A DNA stretch of 64,000 bases, from the NCBI GenBank assembly GCA_012274445.1, contig JAAROD010000054.1:1302001-1366000 (forward strand), read 5' to 3'. Positions within the stretch are counted from its first letter, which is position 1. Every line of letters begins with the position of its first letter. The position numbers and the translations under genes were made by a program. This document shows positions 42,475 through 51,652 of this stretch, one piece after another. Source of the DNA: Sclerotiophoma versabilis (Eukaryota > Ascomycota > Dothideomycetes > Pleosporales > Didymellaceae). Below the pieces are notes generated by a model. That model ran no database searches. It saw nothing but the letters and a program-made list of their open reading frames with translations, and had not been told where the DNA came from.

Positions 42475-44961
42475 CTACCTCAACTCGGGCACTGCCTCGC
42501 TGACGCCGCCCAGATCCATCCCAAGCTCGTCCCTACAGCTGCCGTTCTCGCAGAGCATAACGCCCTCTCTACTCGCGTCCATACTCCCGACCAGCTTATT
42601 CCTCTGCTTCAACCATTCTCCGCCCTGTTTGTGCACTCTGCTAATTGTTCCCAAGCCGGCTGGTCGCTCGCGGTATCTTCTTAACCACTCCTCGACTCTC
42701 TGCCCTTCACCTGTGATCACGACGTGTCTAACACCAAACTTCCCAGCGACGACTGTGTCCATCAGACTCGGGAACAGGAACGGATGTTGCATAACCTCTG
42801 CCTCGAAGGCACTCGCGGTGTCACGAGCGAGCTTGACGAAATTTTCGTCTTCAAGCAGAGCACCTAGTCTATCTAGGTTCTGTGCGCTCACGCCGTTGGT
42901 ACCAGGCTCAGCGTTGTCCATGCCATCCTTCAAGCGCATGAGCAGATCTTGCTGGTTTTCTGATGTGGAGAAGAATCCGAGATTGTCTTTGTCCCAGAAT
43001 AGCTCAATCTGCGTCTGCTGTAGCTCGTCGGCCCATTGAAGGTATGACTCGTTGAAGGTCGCTTCGTAGAGGGAGATCAGACCGGAGATAAGATACGCGT
43101 AGTCGTCTGCGAAACCAGGTGCTTCACCTGGGCCTTCGCGGTAGACGCGTGTCAGCGTCTTGGAGGAAGTGTTGTAAAGTTCGCGGCTTATGAAGGCAGC
43201 TGCTTGCTCGGCGGCGGCGAGGTAGTGCTGCGACCGTGATGCATCCTGTGATGAGAGTGCAGCGGCTGTGCGTGCCAAAGCTCCAATAGCAAGGCCGTTC
43301 CAGGACACCACGATTTTGTCGTCGAGAGCCGGCCGAGGGCGCTCCTTTTCGCGATGGTCTCGCAGCTTCTGTCGACCCTCTGACAGGATCTGTTCTACCT
43401 CTTCTTTGGACAGTGCAAACTGCTTCGCCAGTTCTGCAGGAGTCATGGTGATTTCAAGTACGTTCTGGTTGATAAGTTCGTCGTGTGCATCGTGCTCGGG
43501 TGCGACATTCCCCTCGTCCCTGACATTGTAGTACCGTGCCAGGATCTCAGCATTTCGTTCGCCCAAAATGTCTTGAAACTCGTTGAGTGTCCATACGTAG
43601 AAAGCACCTTCACGCTTCTCCTTGTCGGACGATCGGTACAGCGAGTCAGCGTCTTCAGAGGAGAAGAAACCCCCAGACTGCGACTGTAGTGGTGGTGAGG
43701 TGAGATAAGTGGCGATGTCGTGGACGGCAGAGAGATGTTCAGGGCTCTTCGTCATGAGGTAGGCATCGAGGTAGACAGGCAGCAGCTGTGTCTGGTCGTA
43801 CAGCATCTTCTCGAAATGCGGCAAGCTCCAGTCTCGCGTGACAGAGTAGCGCGCGAAACCGTTGCCAATCTGGTCGTGGATGCCGCCCTTGTTCATGGCA
43901 TCCAGCGTCGCCAGGACCATGTCCTTTGCTTGTGTGCACTCCTTCACCCCAACGACATCGGCAACCGCGCGGGGGTACTGCGAGAGTTTGAGGAGAAAAG
44001 CGAGGTTCGATGGTGTGGGGAACTTTGGTGCATTTCCAAAGCCTGCGCATTCTGTGTCGTACTTGTTCTGGAAGTACTGGTAGGCTTCTTCCAGCAGGTC
44101 GAGGTCGAGCGCGTCGTGGTCAGCGCCGTCCTTCCTGCTGATGTTGCCGTCTTCTGTGAACTCTCTCAGCTGTGTCGTAATCTCCTTGGCAGAGTCGAGA
44201 CATCGCTGGCGCTGGTTCTGCCACACATCCCTGATCTTCTCCAAGATACCAACGAAGCCAATGTGATCACCTCCCATTGTCGACCCTGGGCCCGGCCAAT
44301 ATGTTCCACCGAAGATAGGCTGCAGGTCTGGGGTGATGAAGGCATTCAACGGCCAACCACCACTTCCAGTCGTGGCCTGGACATAGTTCATGTATATGCG
44401 GTCCACGTCCGGGCGTTCTTCGCGGTCGATCTTGATGGGGATGAAGTTGTCGTTGAGCAGTTGGGCGACCTCTTTGTTCTCGAAAGACTCGCGCTCCATG
44501 ACGTGACACCAATGACAGGCAGCATAGCCTATGCTGATGAAGATGAGGCGGTTCGACTTCTTCGCCAGCTCCAGCGCTTCTGGACCCCACTGCTGCCATG
44601 CGACTGGGTTGTTCATGTGCCCGCGCACGTACGGTGAACGGCTCTCATTGAGGCGGTTTGTGAGCTTGAGGCCGTCGCCAGCACCGGATGCGCTCTGTGT
44701 GGGCATCCTGAGGACCGAGGTGTGGAACTTGAGCAGTTGCGCTCTCGAAGGATGTTGTGGCGGGGCAGTGATTAGTGAAGGAAAGTGACCCGGTATACGG
44801 CGGAGTCGTGTTGCACAGGGTCCTCGTAGCGTAAATCGTACCTGAGGCATGCACCAGCGCAAACAGGTGGAGGACCACGAATAAGGACTCCCAGCGCAAG
44901 GCGAAATGCGGCGAGATATGGGGTGCAGGGATGCGATAGCTCTGGCCCCGCGCTTCGTCAT
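42475..44961 (-). CDS. DUF255 thioredoxin-like protein (SPATA20/YyaL family)
   Basis: Family members combine an N-terminal thioredoxin-like DUF255 domain with an (alpha/alpha)6 barrel like that of cellobiose epimerases; the cell role is poorly known. The 828-aa single-exon protein carries the family core after residue about 90: LNESRSPYVRGHMNNPVAWQ, then GYAACHWCHVMERESFENKE with the CxxC pair (near residue 148), IDREERPDVDRIYM and GGWPLNAFITPD. The barrel part includes GIHDQIGNGFARYSVTRDW, PHFEKMLYDQTQLL, SSEDADS and VVSWNGLAIGALAR. The first 85 residues are basic and lack similarity, and resemble a mitochondrial leader; an internal Met (MPTQSASG, about residue 85) could be an alternative start. 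Confidence 0.9.
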   Translation of the reverse strand: MTKRGARAIASLHPISRRISPCAGSPYSWSSTCLRWCMPQVRFTLRGPCATRLRRIPGHFPSLITAPPQHPSRAQLLKFHTSVLRMPTQSASGAGDGLKLTNRLNESRSPYVRGHMNNPVAWQQWGPEALELAKKSNRLIFISIGYAACHWCHVMERESFENKEVAQLLNDNFIPIKIDREERPDVDRIYMNYVQATTGSGGWPLNAFITPDLQPIFGGTYWPGPGSTMGGDHIGFVGILEKIRDVWQNQRQRCLDSAKEITTQLREFTEDGNISRKDGADHDALDLDLLEEAYQYFQNKYDTECAGFGNAPKFPTPSNLAFLLKLSQYPRAVADVVGVKECTQAKDMVLATLDAMNKGGIHDQIGNGFARYSVTRDWSLPHFEKMLYDQTQLLPVYLDAYLMTKSPEHLSAVHDIATYLTSPPLQSQSGGFFSSEDADSLYRSSDKEKREGAFYVWTLNEFQDILGERNAEILARYYNVRDEGNVAPEHDAHDELINQNVLEITMTPAELAKQFALSKEEVEQILSEGRQKLRDHREKERPRPALDDKIVVSWNGLAIGALARTAAALSSQDASRSQHYLAAAEQAAAFISRELYNTSSKTLTRVYREGPGEAPGFADDYAYLISGLISLYEATFNESYLQWADELQQTQIELFWDKDNLGFFSTSENQQDLLMRLKDGMDNAEPGTNGVSAQNLDRLGALLEDENFVKLARDTASAFEAEVMQHPFLFPSLMDTVVAGKFGVRHVVITGEGQRVEEWLRRYRERPAGLGTISRVHKQGGEWLKQRNKLVGSMDASREGVMLCENGSCRDELGMDLGGVSEAVPELR

Positions 44962-45284
44962 CGCGTTCCCGCGCCTCGGGATTGGTGGTCAAAGAACCAT
45001 CATCCTCACGAAATGCTCACGCCTGACCAGAACGAATTTTCTTGTGGAGCGGGGATCCAGAACTTTGTCGAAATTACGCAGACATCATTCCTCGGAGTAT
45101 CTGAGAGGAAGGCTTCAGTGCTCAACCTGGCCAAGAAAGGGTTCGGCTTAAAGACAAGATCCAACCAAGGACTAACTGTTTCGTAGGCCAGGGGAGCTTA
45201 TTATGTATGGCGCCCGAGACAAGATCATTAAAAATGATTTTATATTGAGTCTAATTACAAACATTCCTATATAACAACAGAATT
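44962..45284. other. Intergenic region, DUF255 gene promoter
   Basis: About 320 bp between the DUF255 start and the tRNA, AT-rich close to the tRNA. No further features. Confidence 0.5.
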
Positions 45285-45373
45285 GGTCGCTTAGCTCAGT
45301 TGGTTAGAGCGTGGTGCTAATAGCTTTCATCCTTGATACGCCAAGGTCGCGAGTTCGACCCTCGTAGTGACCA
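45285..45373 (+). tRNA. tRNA-Ile (anticodon AAU) with 15-nt intron
   Basis: A full cloverleaf folds by eye. The acceptor stem pairs GGTCGCT with AGTGACC, and the discriminator is A at 45373. The D arm (GCTC/GAGC) holds the A box TTAGCTCAGTTGG, and the T arm holds the B box GAGTTCGACCC. The anticodon stem pairs TGGTG with CGCCA around the loop CTAATAA, with the anticodon AAT at 45319-45321. A 15-nt intron (45323-45337) follows nucleotide 37, the standard place for tRNA splicing. A T-rich stretch at 45374-45384 (TCTTCTTTTT) can serve as the RNA polymerase III terminator. Confidence 0.93.
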
Positions 45374-45640
45374 TCTTCTTTTTGCCCTCTCTACCACTCC
45401 ACTCATCCGGCAGTGTATCTTGGGGTCATGCTTTTTGCCGTCGCTTGTGATCTCTAGGACAATTCGACGGTGTCGACCTCTCGTTTTACCTTGGCATGTC
45501 ACATTGCTTCACCCCACATTCGGGCACCCATGGACACCTCGGGTCAATAGCCAGCGAACTTTCCAAGTACACAAGTCAAAGATGCGTCACGTAGTGCAGA
45601 AACACTCTCACCTCCCAATCCCGCTGTCTCCTTAACAATC

Positions 45641-46486
45641 ATGGTATCATTCGCAGCCGACAACGCTTGGCCGTTGTGGGACGACCAATCCTTCGAAGGA
45701 GCATTCGAGCTGTCGACCAACAACGGCATAGAAAACGCTGTAGTCCACAGTGTCGAGCGACCCTGGTTGTTCCATTACAAGCCCAGTACGGATTCCAATG
45801 GACGAAGTATCCTCATTCTTGGCGGAGGAGGCTACGTTGAGCTCATGGTTGGACGTGAAGGGGTTCAGGTAGCAAAGTGGTTGGCTAGTCTCGGCTTCGA
45901 TGCTTTCGTCCTCGTCCACCGCTTTCCGAACGCGAAGTCCGCGCCTCAAGCTCCAGTAGACGACGCGCGACAGGCACTGAATGTCATGGCTAACCGGGGA
46001 TATTCAACTAAAGGCTTGGGCGTCTGCGGGCTCTCGTCTGGTGGCCATCTTGGTGCTGCTCTTCTGGCAGATTACCCGAAAACGTGGAAGTCCCCTCAAG
46101 CCTCAGGTATGATACCAAAGATTGATTTCGCAATCATTGGATACGGGCCCATCTCGACAAACGCAAAAGGTCGGACAATCATACCTAACAAGGCCGCGCT
46201 GGCGCCGCCGGAGAAGCAAGAGCTGTATGATGTTGTGCAGCCAGATGCTCAGATCAGTACTGCGCCGCCAGCATTCATCGTGTACTCAGGTAGCGACCCC
46301 GTGGTTCCTGTGGTTAACGCGTATCGACTTGCAGAAAGTATCACAAAAGTAGGAGCAGCGGTGGAGCTTCATGTTTTCGCAGACGCGCCACATGGCTTCG
46401 CACTTGACACCGTTGGCCTGCCAGTCAGCAGGTGGCCGAGCCTGTGTGAAGCGTGGCTGGAGCAAAATGGCTTGTTGGAGTCCTGA
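45641..46486 (+). CDS. Alpha/beta hydrolase (BD-FAE/esterase-like)
   Basis: This is a 281-aa single-exon serine hydrolase without a signal peptide, so probably intracellular. The oxyanion-hole segment is LILGGGGYVELM. The nucleophile elbow is GLSSGG with Ser132. The acid is probably Asp219 in YSGSDPVVPVVNAYRL, and the base is His251 in DAPHGFALD. The arrangement, with a glycine-rich HGG-like loop and a late acid and His, matches the small esterase group that includes acetyl-xylan esterase- and BD-FAE-like enzymes. The substrate is unknown; bacterial relatives deacetylate sugars. It lies downstream of the tRNA and upstream of the DHH gene on the same strand. Confidence 0.85.
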   Translation: MVSFAADNAWPLWDDQSFEGAFELSTNNGIENAVVHSVERPWLFHYKPSTDSNGRSILILGGGGYVELMVGREGVQVAKWLASLGFDAFVLVHRFPNAKSAPQAPVDDARQALNVMANRGYSTKGLGVCGLSSGGHLGAALLADYPKTWKSPQASGMIPKIDFAIIGYGPISTNAKGRTIIPNKAALAPPEKQELYDVVQPDAQISTAPPAFIVYSGSDPVVPVVNAYRLAESITKVGAAVELHVFADAPHGFALDTVGLPVSRWPSLCEAWLEQNGLLES

Positions 46487-46623
46487 AGCAGTGCATGGCG
46501 AATGGATGCGTTAAACAAGTACAAAAAAAGGCTAGTGTGAAGACGACGTCATCGACATTTGGTACTTTCAGAAGCGATGAGCACAAGTAGCGAACAACAT
46601 CTATACAACCATTCAATACGGCA

Positions 46624-48144
46624 ATGCAATCGTTTGCTCGCCATTTTGGAAAGCTCACCATCTCGCCAAGACCACTCCCGTCACAACGAACAAGGCTCCC
46701 TCTAGCACCTAATTTTGGAACGCGCCAATTGCAGGCGTCTTCGGCGATGGCGAGCCCATTGAAGCGCAAAGCCGACAAACCAGCAGCTTCTGTCGCAGGC
46801 AAGAAGCAGAAAGTTGTTGTCCCGGAGTATCATACGACACCTCAACGACGCGATGGCACTGGTGAAGCCGTATGGCCAGCGCGAAAAGAGCAAATCAAAC
46901 GAGCAAGAGAGATCATCAGAGATTGGTAAGCATACTTCAACAGATTGAAGAGTCGACTGACTAACGCCCCCAGCGCCCAAGCGCACAAATCAGTAGTCAT
47001 ACTACCTGACAAGGATGCAGATGGATTATCTTCCGGGGCAATCTTACATCACTCACTCACCTCACTCGGCCTTTCGCCTGATCTAATCTCTGTATACTTC
47101 CCACCAAAGGGATCAAATGTGCATGATGATGCTACCAAAGAAGCCCTTACTAAGATCGACCCGTCATACGTCTTTGTGCTAGACCAAGGAAGTAGGAAAG
47201 GCGCTGCATTGCTAGACTTACCGCACACTTGCCTGATCGTTGATCACCACTTTGCAGAAGACGGCGGCTTTCCGGAAGGTGCTGAATACGTCACAGCACA
47301 CGATTGCCCGCCTGTTGCAACTACTTCACTTCTGATATACCATATCTGCTTACCTCTGCACCCTGATCTCGGCGATAAGGTCTCATGGCTGGCTGCAATG
47401 GGCACTCATGGCGATCTTGGAACTACACTGAAGTGGGAGCCTCCACTCCCAGATATGACCGCAACATTCAAGCGATACCCGAAAAAGGCAATCAATGACG
47501 CAGTTGGTCTGGTTAACGCACCCAGGCGATCTGCTGCGTATAATGTCAAAGATGCATGGGACGTAGTCATCACTTCATCAGGTCCAGACAATATCAAGAC
47601 GATGGAAAAACTACAAAGTGCCTCCTTTGAAGTACGCCGCGAGACCGAGCGCTGCACTCATACAGCGCCCAAGTTCTCCTCCGATGCCACAATCTGCGTC
47701 CTCACAATCTCCTCTGCAGCACAAGTCCATCCTGTTATTGCAACCCGCTGGGCTGGCCATCTCAAGTCGAACAAACTAGAGATAGTCATGTGTGCCAACG
47801 AAGGCTATCTACCAGAAAAAGTCAATTTCTCGTGCCGCATTGCAAAGGTTGCCCGAGGCCGAGAGGGTGACGAGAAGGTGGATATCATCAAACGGTTAGA
47901 AGGTATCGTTGAGGGCCACCCAGAGCTAAGGAAACGGCTTGGACAGAGCTTTGCGAGGGGTCATAAGGAGGCCAGTGGTGGTATTGTGGGGAAGAAAGAG
48001 TGGGAGGAGCTGAAAGTCATCATGGGGCTCGATGATAGCAAGACGAAGAAAAAGAAATTGGAAAAAGAGAGCGGTACATCGACTACTACAAAGAAGATGC
48101 CGGCCCAGAAGAACACTCTGACAAACTATTTCGCAAAAGCATGA
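46624..48144 (+). CDS. RecJ-like DHH phosphoesterase with C-terminal PIP-like peptide
   Basis: Exons 46624-46925 and 46974-48144 (48-bp GTAAGC...CAG intron) encode 490 aa. The DHH domain shows motif I ILPDKDADGLSSG (Asp113, Asp115, Asp117), motif II FVLDQGS (Asp171), motif III LIVDHHFAED (residues 191-193) and a later WLAAMGTHGDLG. A DHHA1-like end has ARGHKEASGG near residue 430. The DxDADG form resembles RecJ/Cdc45-type members more than NrnA-type. A Lys-rich linker leads to the C-terminal KNTLTNYF (480-487), which fits a PCNA-interacting peptide apart from Lys in place of Gln. The first 41 residues resemble a mitochondrial presequence. The Met at 46747 (MASPLKRK...GKKQK) would give a 449-aa form starting with nuclear-localisation-like sequence. 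Catalytic activity is expected from the intact motifs, but the substrate is not known. Confidence 0.88.
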
Positions 48145-48762
48145 GCTGGCGAATCATGATCTCGATGCAGGGGGTTACAATGAAGACTGATGATCACACG
48201 GCGGAAGCACAGCAACCGCGATCCAGCATCAAAATCTACCAACTGTATCTCTCCGCGGCCAAGCAAACACCAAAGTACCATGAGGATACCCTTTTCGATG
48301 TTTTCGCCTTGGCGTTTCAACTTGTTTCACACTGACAGCCTCGCGACAAGGATTCCGGCTGAAAAGAACGACCAGTGTATCGCCAATCAACACCCGACCC
48401 GAAACATTACCCATATATCATTTGACCCAGTCCTCAGTGCGGCGCTCAGTCCGGGAGAATCTGGAGAATCAGCACAATTGCCGGCGAATGGCGTGCATGC
48501 ATGCAGATGAGGCTATCGTTGCCAAGCAGGCTTTGTTACAACGTCCAATCTATGCTAGTAAGATGGCTAAGACATGCGATTTTGGATATTGGAAATGACG
48601 ATGTGATGGAATTACGGGCCGGTGCATCTTGTGCTCTTCGAGGCTGTCTCACATTGTGGTCGGTCAATGACTGAATAAATACTGCGCGAGTTCGAGCATA
48701 TTCGAGTCTGTATCCAACACTCACTCGATTCATTCGCTTCTCCTTCACATACGCTTTTAAAG
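48145..48762. other. Intergenic region, LPMO promoter
   Basis: A weak TATA-like AATAAATA lies at about 48674-48681, some 85 bp before the LPMO ATG. I see no other gene. Confidence 0.45.
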
Positions 48763-49551
48763 ATGAAGTCAGCTCTTGTTCTCCTCGCCGCCGTGGCATC
48801 AGTCTCGGCCCACTCAACATGGCAGCAACTGTGGGTTGGCACGACCGACCAGGCCGGAAAGTGCGTCCGCACCGTCAAGGACAACAGCCCCGTTCAGAGT
48901 CTGGACTCTGCTGACATGTTCTGCGGCCGTGGCCCAGCGAAGCAAACTGGTGTTTGCGAAGTCGCCGGTATGCCTTTCCCAACCACATAGATATACACTA
49001 TGACTGACAACAATAGCCGGCTCCTCCCTCACTGTAGAACTGCACGCCCAACCCGGCGACCGCTCTTGCGCTAACCCGGCCATTGGCGGCGCTCACTACG
49101 GCCCCGTGCTGATATACATGGCGAAGGTAGCCGACGCGACAACCGCGACCACAGGCTCTTTCTTCAAGGTTGCTGAGGACGGCTACAAGGGCACAACTCC
49201 TACGTGGGGCACTGAGATCCTCAATGCCAACTGCGGTAAGCGCGCATTTACAGTGCCCAAGAGCCTCGCTGCTGGCAACTACCTTGTGCGTGCTGAGGCG
49301 CTTGCGTTGCATGCTGGTGCGGGACAACCCCAGCCGTATGTGAGCTGCTTCCAGGTCAAGGTTACAGGTAGTGGAAGTGCAAACCCAAGCGGTGTTAACT
49401 TCCCGGGTGCTTACAAGCTCAGGTATGTTTACCCCATTGTAGACCTGACCAGAAATGTGCTAATGAGCGTAGTGACCCGCTCTTCACCAAGGCTATCTAC
49501 GACTCATCGTTCAAGTATGTCAGTCCTGGCCCGGCTGTCTACTCTGGTTAA
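48763..49551 (+). CDS. AA9 lytic polysaccharide monooxygenase, secreted
   Basis: AA9 enzymes (formerly GH61) oxidatively cleave cellulose and related glucans using copper. Exons 48763-48967, 49017-49422 and 49473-49551 encode 229 aa. The signal peptide MKSALVLLAAVASVSA is cut before His17, which becomes the N-terminal His of the copper histidine brace. The second brace histidine is in GGAHYGPVLIYM (His95), and the axial Tyr with its Gln partner is in QPQPYVSCFQVKV. Cysteines are spaced as in the family (FCGRG, RSCANP, NANCGK, VSCF). The protein ends SPGPAVYSG, close to the usual IPGPxxxxG end, with no carbohydrate-binding module. A donor-like GTATGT at 49515 is not used, because reading through keeps the conserved end. 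Confidence 0.93.
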
Positions 49552-49929
49552 ATACAAGTCGTGCAGATGGCATTCCGGATACTACCTTCTAAATGTGTAT
49601 ATAGCCAACCAAGTACATTCCAGCATGACTTCTAGATCTCAAATTTCGAGGTGCCTTTCACAACGGGTTTACCGACCCTGCCGGTCTGAACCCTCTGTCA
49701 TATCAAAACCCACAGCTGGTCCCCATGATGTTTCCCCCCCGCTAGCTTGTGAAATGTTCTCCAAAGACTTACAGCTTGCATTCCGGACGGAGTTTGTTCA
49801 GGTTGACAAAGCAAGGGCAATTGGTGAACCATGAAACACCATTCCCTCAGCAACATTTAAGCTTCAGAATTGCCCAGCATCGCTTGAACCCAGACACTCG
49901 CCCTGAGAAAATACCACTTTCCTGCAACA
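49552..49929. other. Intergenic region, about 380 bp
   Basis: LPMO 3' flank and promoter of the exonuclease gene. No other features. Confidence 0.45.
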
Positions 49930-50886
49930 ATGGGTAGAAAAATCGAGGTCGAGATTGTCAATACCATCAAGCAGATAGCTGACCTGGTCGATTGGCTTAC
50001 CATTATTCACTCGGAATGGAGGTACGAGCCAGCCATGTATATCGATCTCGAAGGCGTCAATCTGTGCCGTGAAGGCTCAGTTTCCATCTTGACTCTTCTC
50101 ATTGATACCGGCGGCCCTACGATGTCTGTTAAACTGATTGACGTGTCCACCCTCGGTCACCTGGCATTCAACACTACTGGCCACAAGAACAAGACCGTGA
50201 AGAACATCCTTGAAGATGCCAAGATACCAAAAGCTCTCTTCGATGTCCGAAACGATTCAGATGCGCTGTTCGCACATTACAGTGTCGCAATGCAGGGTGT
50301 AGAAGATGTGCAACTTATGGAGAGTGCGACTAGGAATACCAAAGGATCGCGCCGCTTTCTAAGTGGCCTCAACAAGTGTGTTGGAGAAGTCTATTTACAA
50401 GACGTCGACAGAGTGAAATGGACTCTGGCGAAGGATGAAGGCGAGCGACTATTCAAAGCCGAACGGGGCGGATCCTACGAAGTCTTCAATCGCCGCCCAA
50501 TGCCCAGGGCTATCGTGGACTACTGCGTCGGCGACGTACAATGCCTTCCTGGCTTGTATAAAAAGTTCCAAAATGGCACTGTACGGTGGCAGACCTTGGT
50601 CAAGGAAGCGTCTCAGCAGCGTGTCAAGGATTCGCAGAAGCCCGACTATCAACCGCATGGTCAACACCGTACGTTGGCGCCTTGGACTGATGAGCAAAAC
50701 AGGCTGCTCGACGAATGGAACTACTCGCCGTCTGCTCGCGGCTACTTTGACCGTGGTTGTGACTTCGATAATGACCTGATGGACCAAGACATGTATGAAG
50801 ACGGCTGTGACGATCGGTGGGAGCAGGAGAATTGTCATGATTTCGAAGATTGGACTAGAGCTCCATGGCAGGGACCACCTTCTTAG
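49930..50886 (+). CDS. 3'-5' exonuclease domain protein (DEDDy, EXD1-like)
   Basis: This is a 318-aa single-exon protein with a DnaQ-like fold. Exo I is MYIDLEGVNL (Asp39, Glu41), Exo II is in KALFDVRNDSDALFAHY (Asp105 and Asp111 are candidates), and Exo III is VDYCVGDVQCL with Tyr198 and Asp202, which makes it the DEDDy type. The intact acidic set predicts an active nuclease on RNA or single-stranded DNA; some EXD1 proteins have lost these residues. After residue 215 the protein is hydrophilic and acidic, with many Asp, Trp and Tyr, and has no recognised domain. There is no targeting peptide. Fungal relatives are numerous and uncharacterised. Confidence 0.85.
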   Translation: MGRKIEVEIVNTIKQIADLVDWLTIIHSEWRYEPAMYIDLEGVNLCREGSVSILTLLIDTGGPTMSVKLIDVSTLGHLAFNTTGHKNKTVKNILEDAKIPKALFDVRNDSDALFAHYSVAMQGVEDVQLMESATRNTKGSRRFLSGLNKCVGEVYLQDVDRVKWTLAKDEGERLFKAERGGSYEVFNRRPMPRAIVDYCVGDVQCLPGLYKKFQNGTVRWQTLVKEASQQRVKDSQKPDYQPHGQHRTLAPWTDEQNRLLDEWNYSPSARGYFDRGCDFDNDLMDQDMYEDGCDDRWEQENCHDFEDWTRAPWQGPPS

Positions 50887-51000
50887 GATTGCTTTGAGAA
50901 GAATCAAGACCTATCTGTCCCGGTCTGTGCTCAACTCAGTGAAGACAAACAAAGACTGGAAACATTTGGCAGTGCAGCACAAACAGCTGTGGATGTTGAC

Positions 51001-51312
51001 TTAAGCATTCTTCTCTAACCCAAGAATGAAGCGCTTTCCCTTGAAGAGGTTATGCCACCATGAATATTGATCGACATCCCCAATGTATGCCTTGTGTCGC
51101 TCACCATCGAATGGTCGGAAGTGTTCGCTATTGGTAGGTTCTGTCAAGCGATAGCTGTCGTGTGACATCCATTTGTCTTGACGGAGTATTGTGTAGCCAG
51201 TCTGAGTTTCGACCTGAGGTTCCCGTGCCCAAATGGCAAAATCCAACTTGCTTGTAGCAACCTTGTCGATGGGCCTGCCACTGTCTCGAGTGGAAAGAAT
51301 ATAGCTCGCCAT
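51001..51312 (-). CDS. Possible small hypothetical protein, 103 aa
   Basis: A single open frame with ATG at 51312 and stop at 51001, convergent with the exonuclease gene (114 bp gap). The sequence has a balanced composition and several Trp and Tyr residues (FAIWAREPQV, VDQYSWWHNLFKGKRF), unlike the shadow frames nearby. I recognise no family and see no signal peptide or membrane helix. It could be a chance frame or the end of a gene with upstream exons that I could not find. Confidence 0.35.
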   Translation of the reverse strand: MASYILSTRDSGRPIDKVATSKLDFAIWAREPQVETQTGYTILRQDKWMSHDSYRLTEPTNSEHFRPFDGERHKAYIGDVDQYSWWHNLFKGKRFILGLEKNA

Positions 51313-51652
51313 TAGCCCGTCAGCTCATAGACCAAATGAGAAGTATTTTCCAATAAGAAAGCAGAAAAAGCCTGAGGTCGATGAAATGGGTAAAAGAAGG
51401 AAGTTGATATGGCCCAAGAGGGAGGTGAGATCAGCGGCTCTGTCACGTAGACGGCAGTTGGTGGATGTCTGATTTGCTGAACACCAGACCCCCAGTGATA
51501 TCAGCCTTGGATGGTCAGTCCGTAGTTGTTCAATTCACAATACACCAAAGCTAGCAATGATGGAGTCAACCATAATTGTGGGGTATCTGCAACGCGACTA
51601 CAACATCAACATACTGTTTAACATCCTCGACTACCCCGGCGTTTTCCATCAA
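51313..51652. other. Intergenic region, about 340 bp
   Basis: 3' flank of ECM16 and upstream flank of the possible 103-aa gene. No features. Confidence 0.4.

Noticed and set aside
43720..44637. A 305-codon open frame antisense to the DUF255 gene
   Set aside because: It lies wholly inside a conserved coding exon and has no family-like sequence.
49515..49530. An additional intron near the end of the AA9 gene (GTATGT donor)
   Set aside because: Reading through gives the conserved SPGPAVYSG terminus, so no intron is needed.
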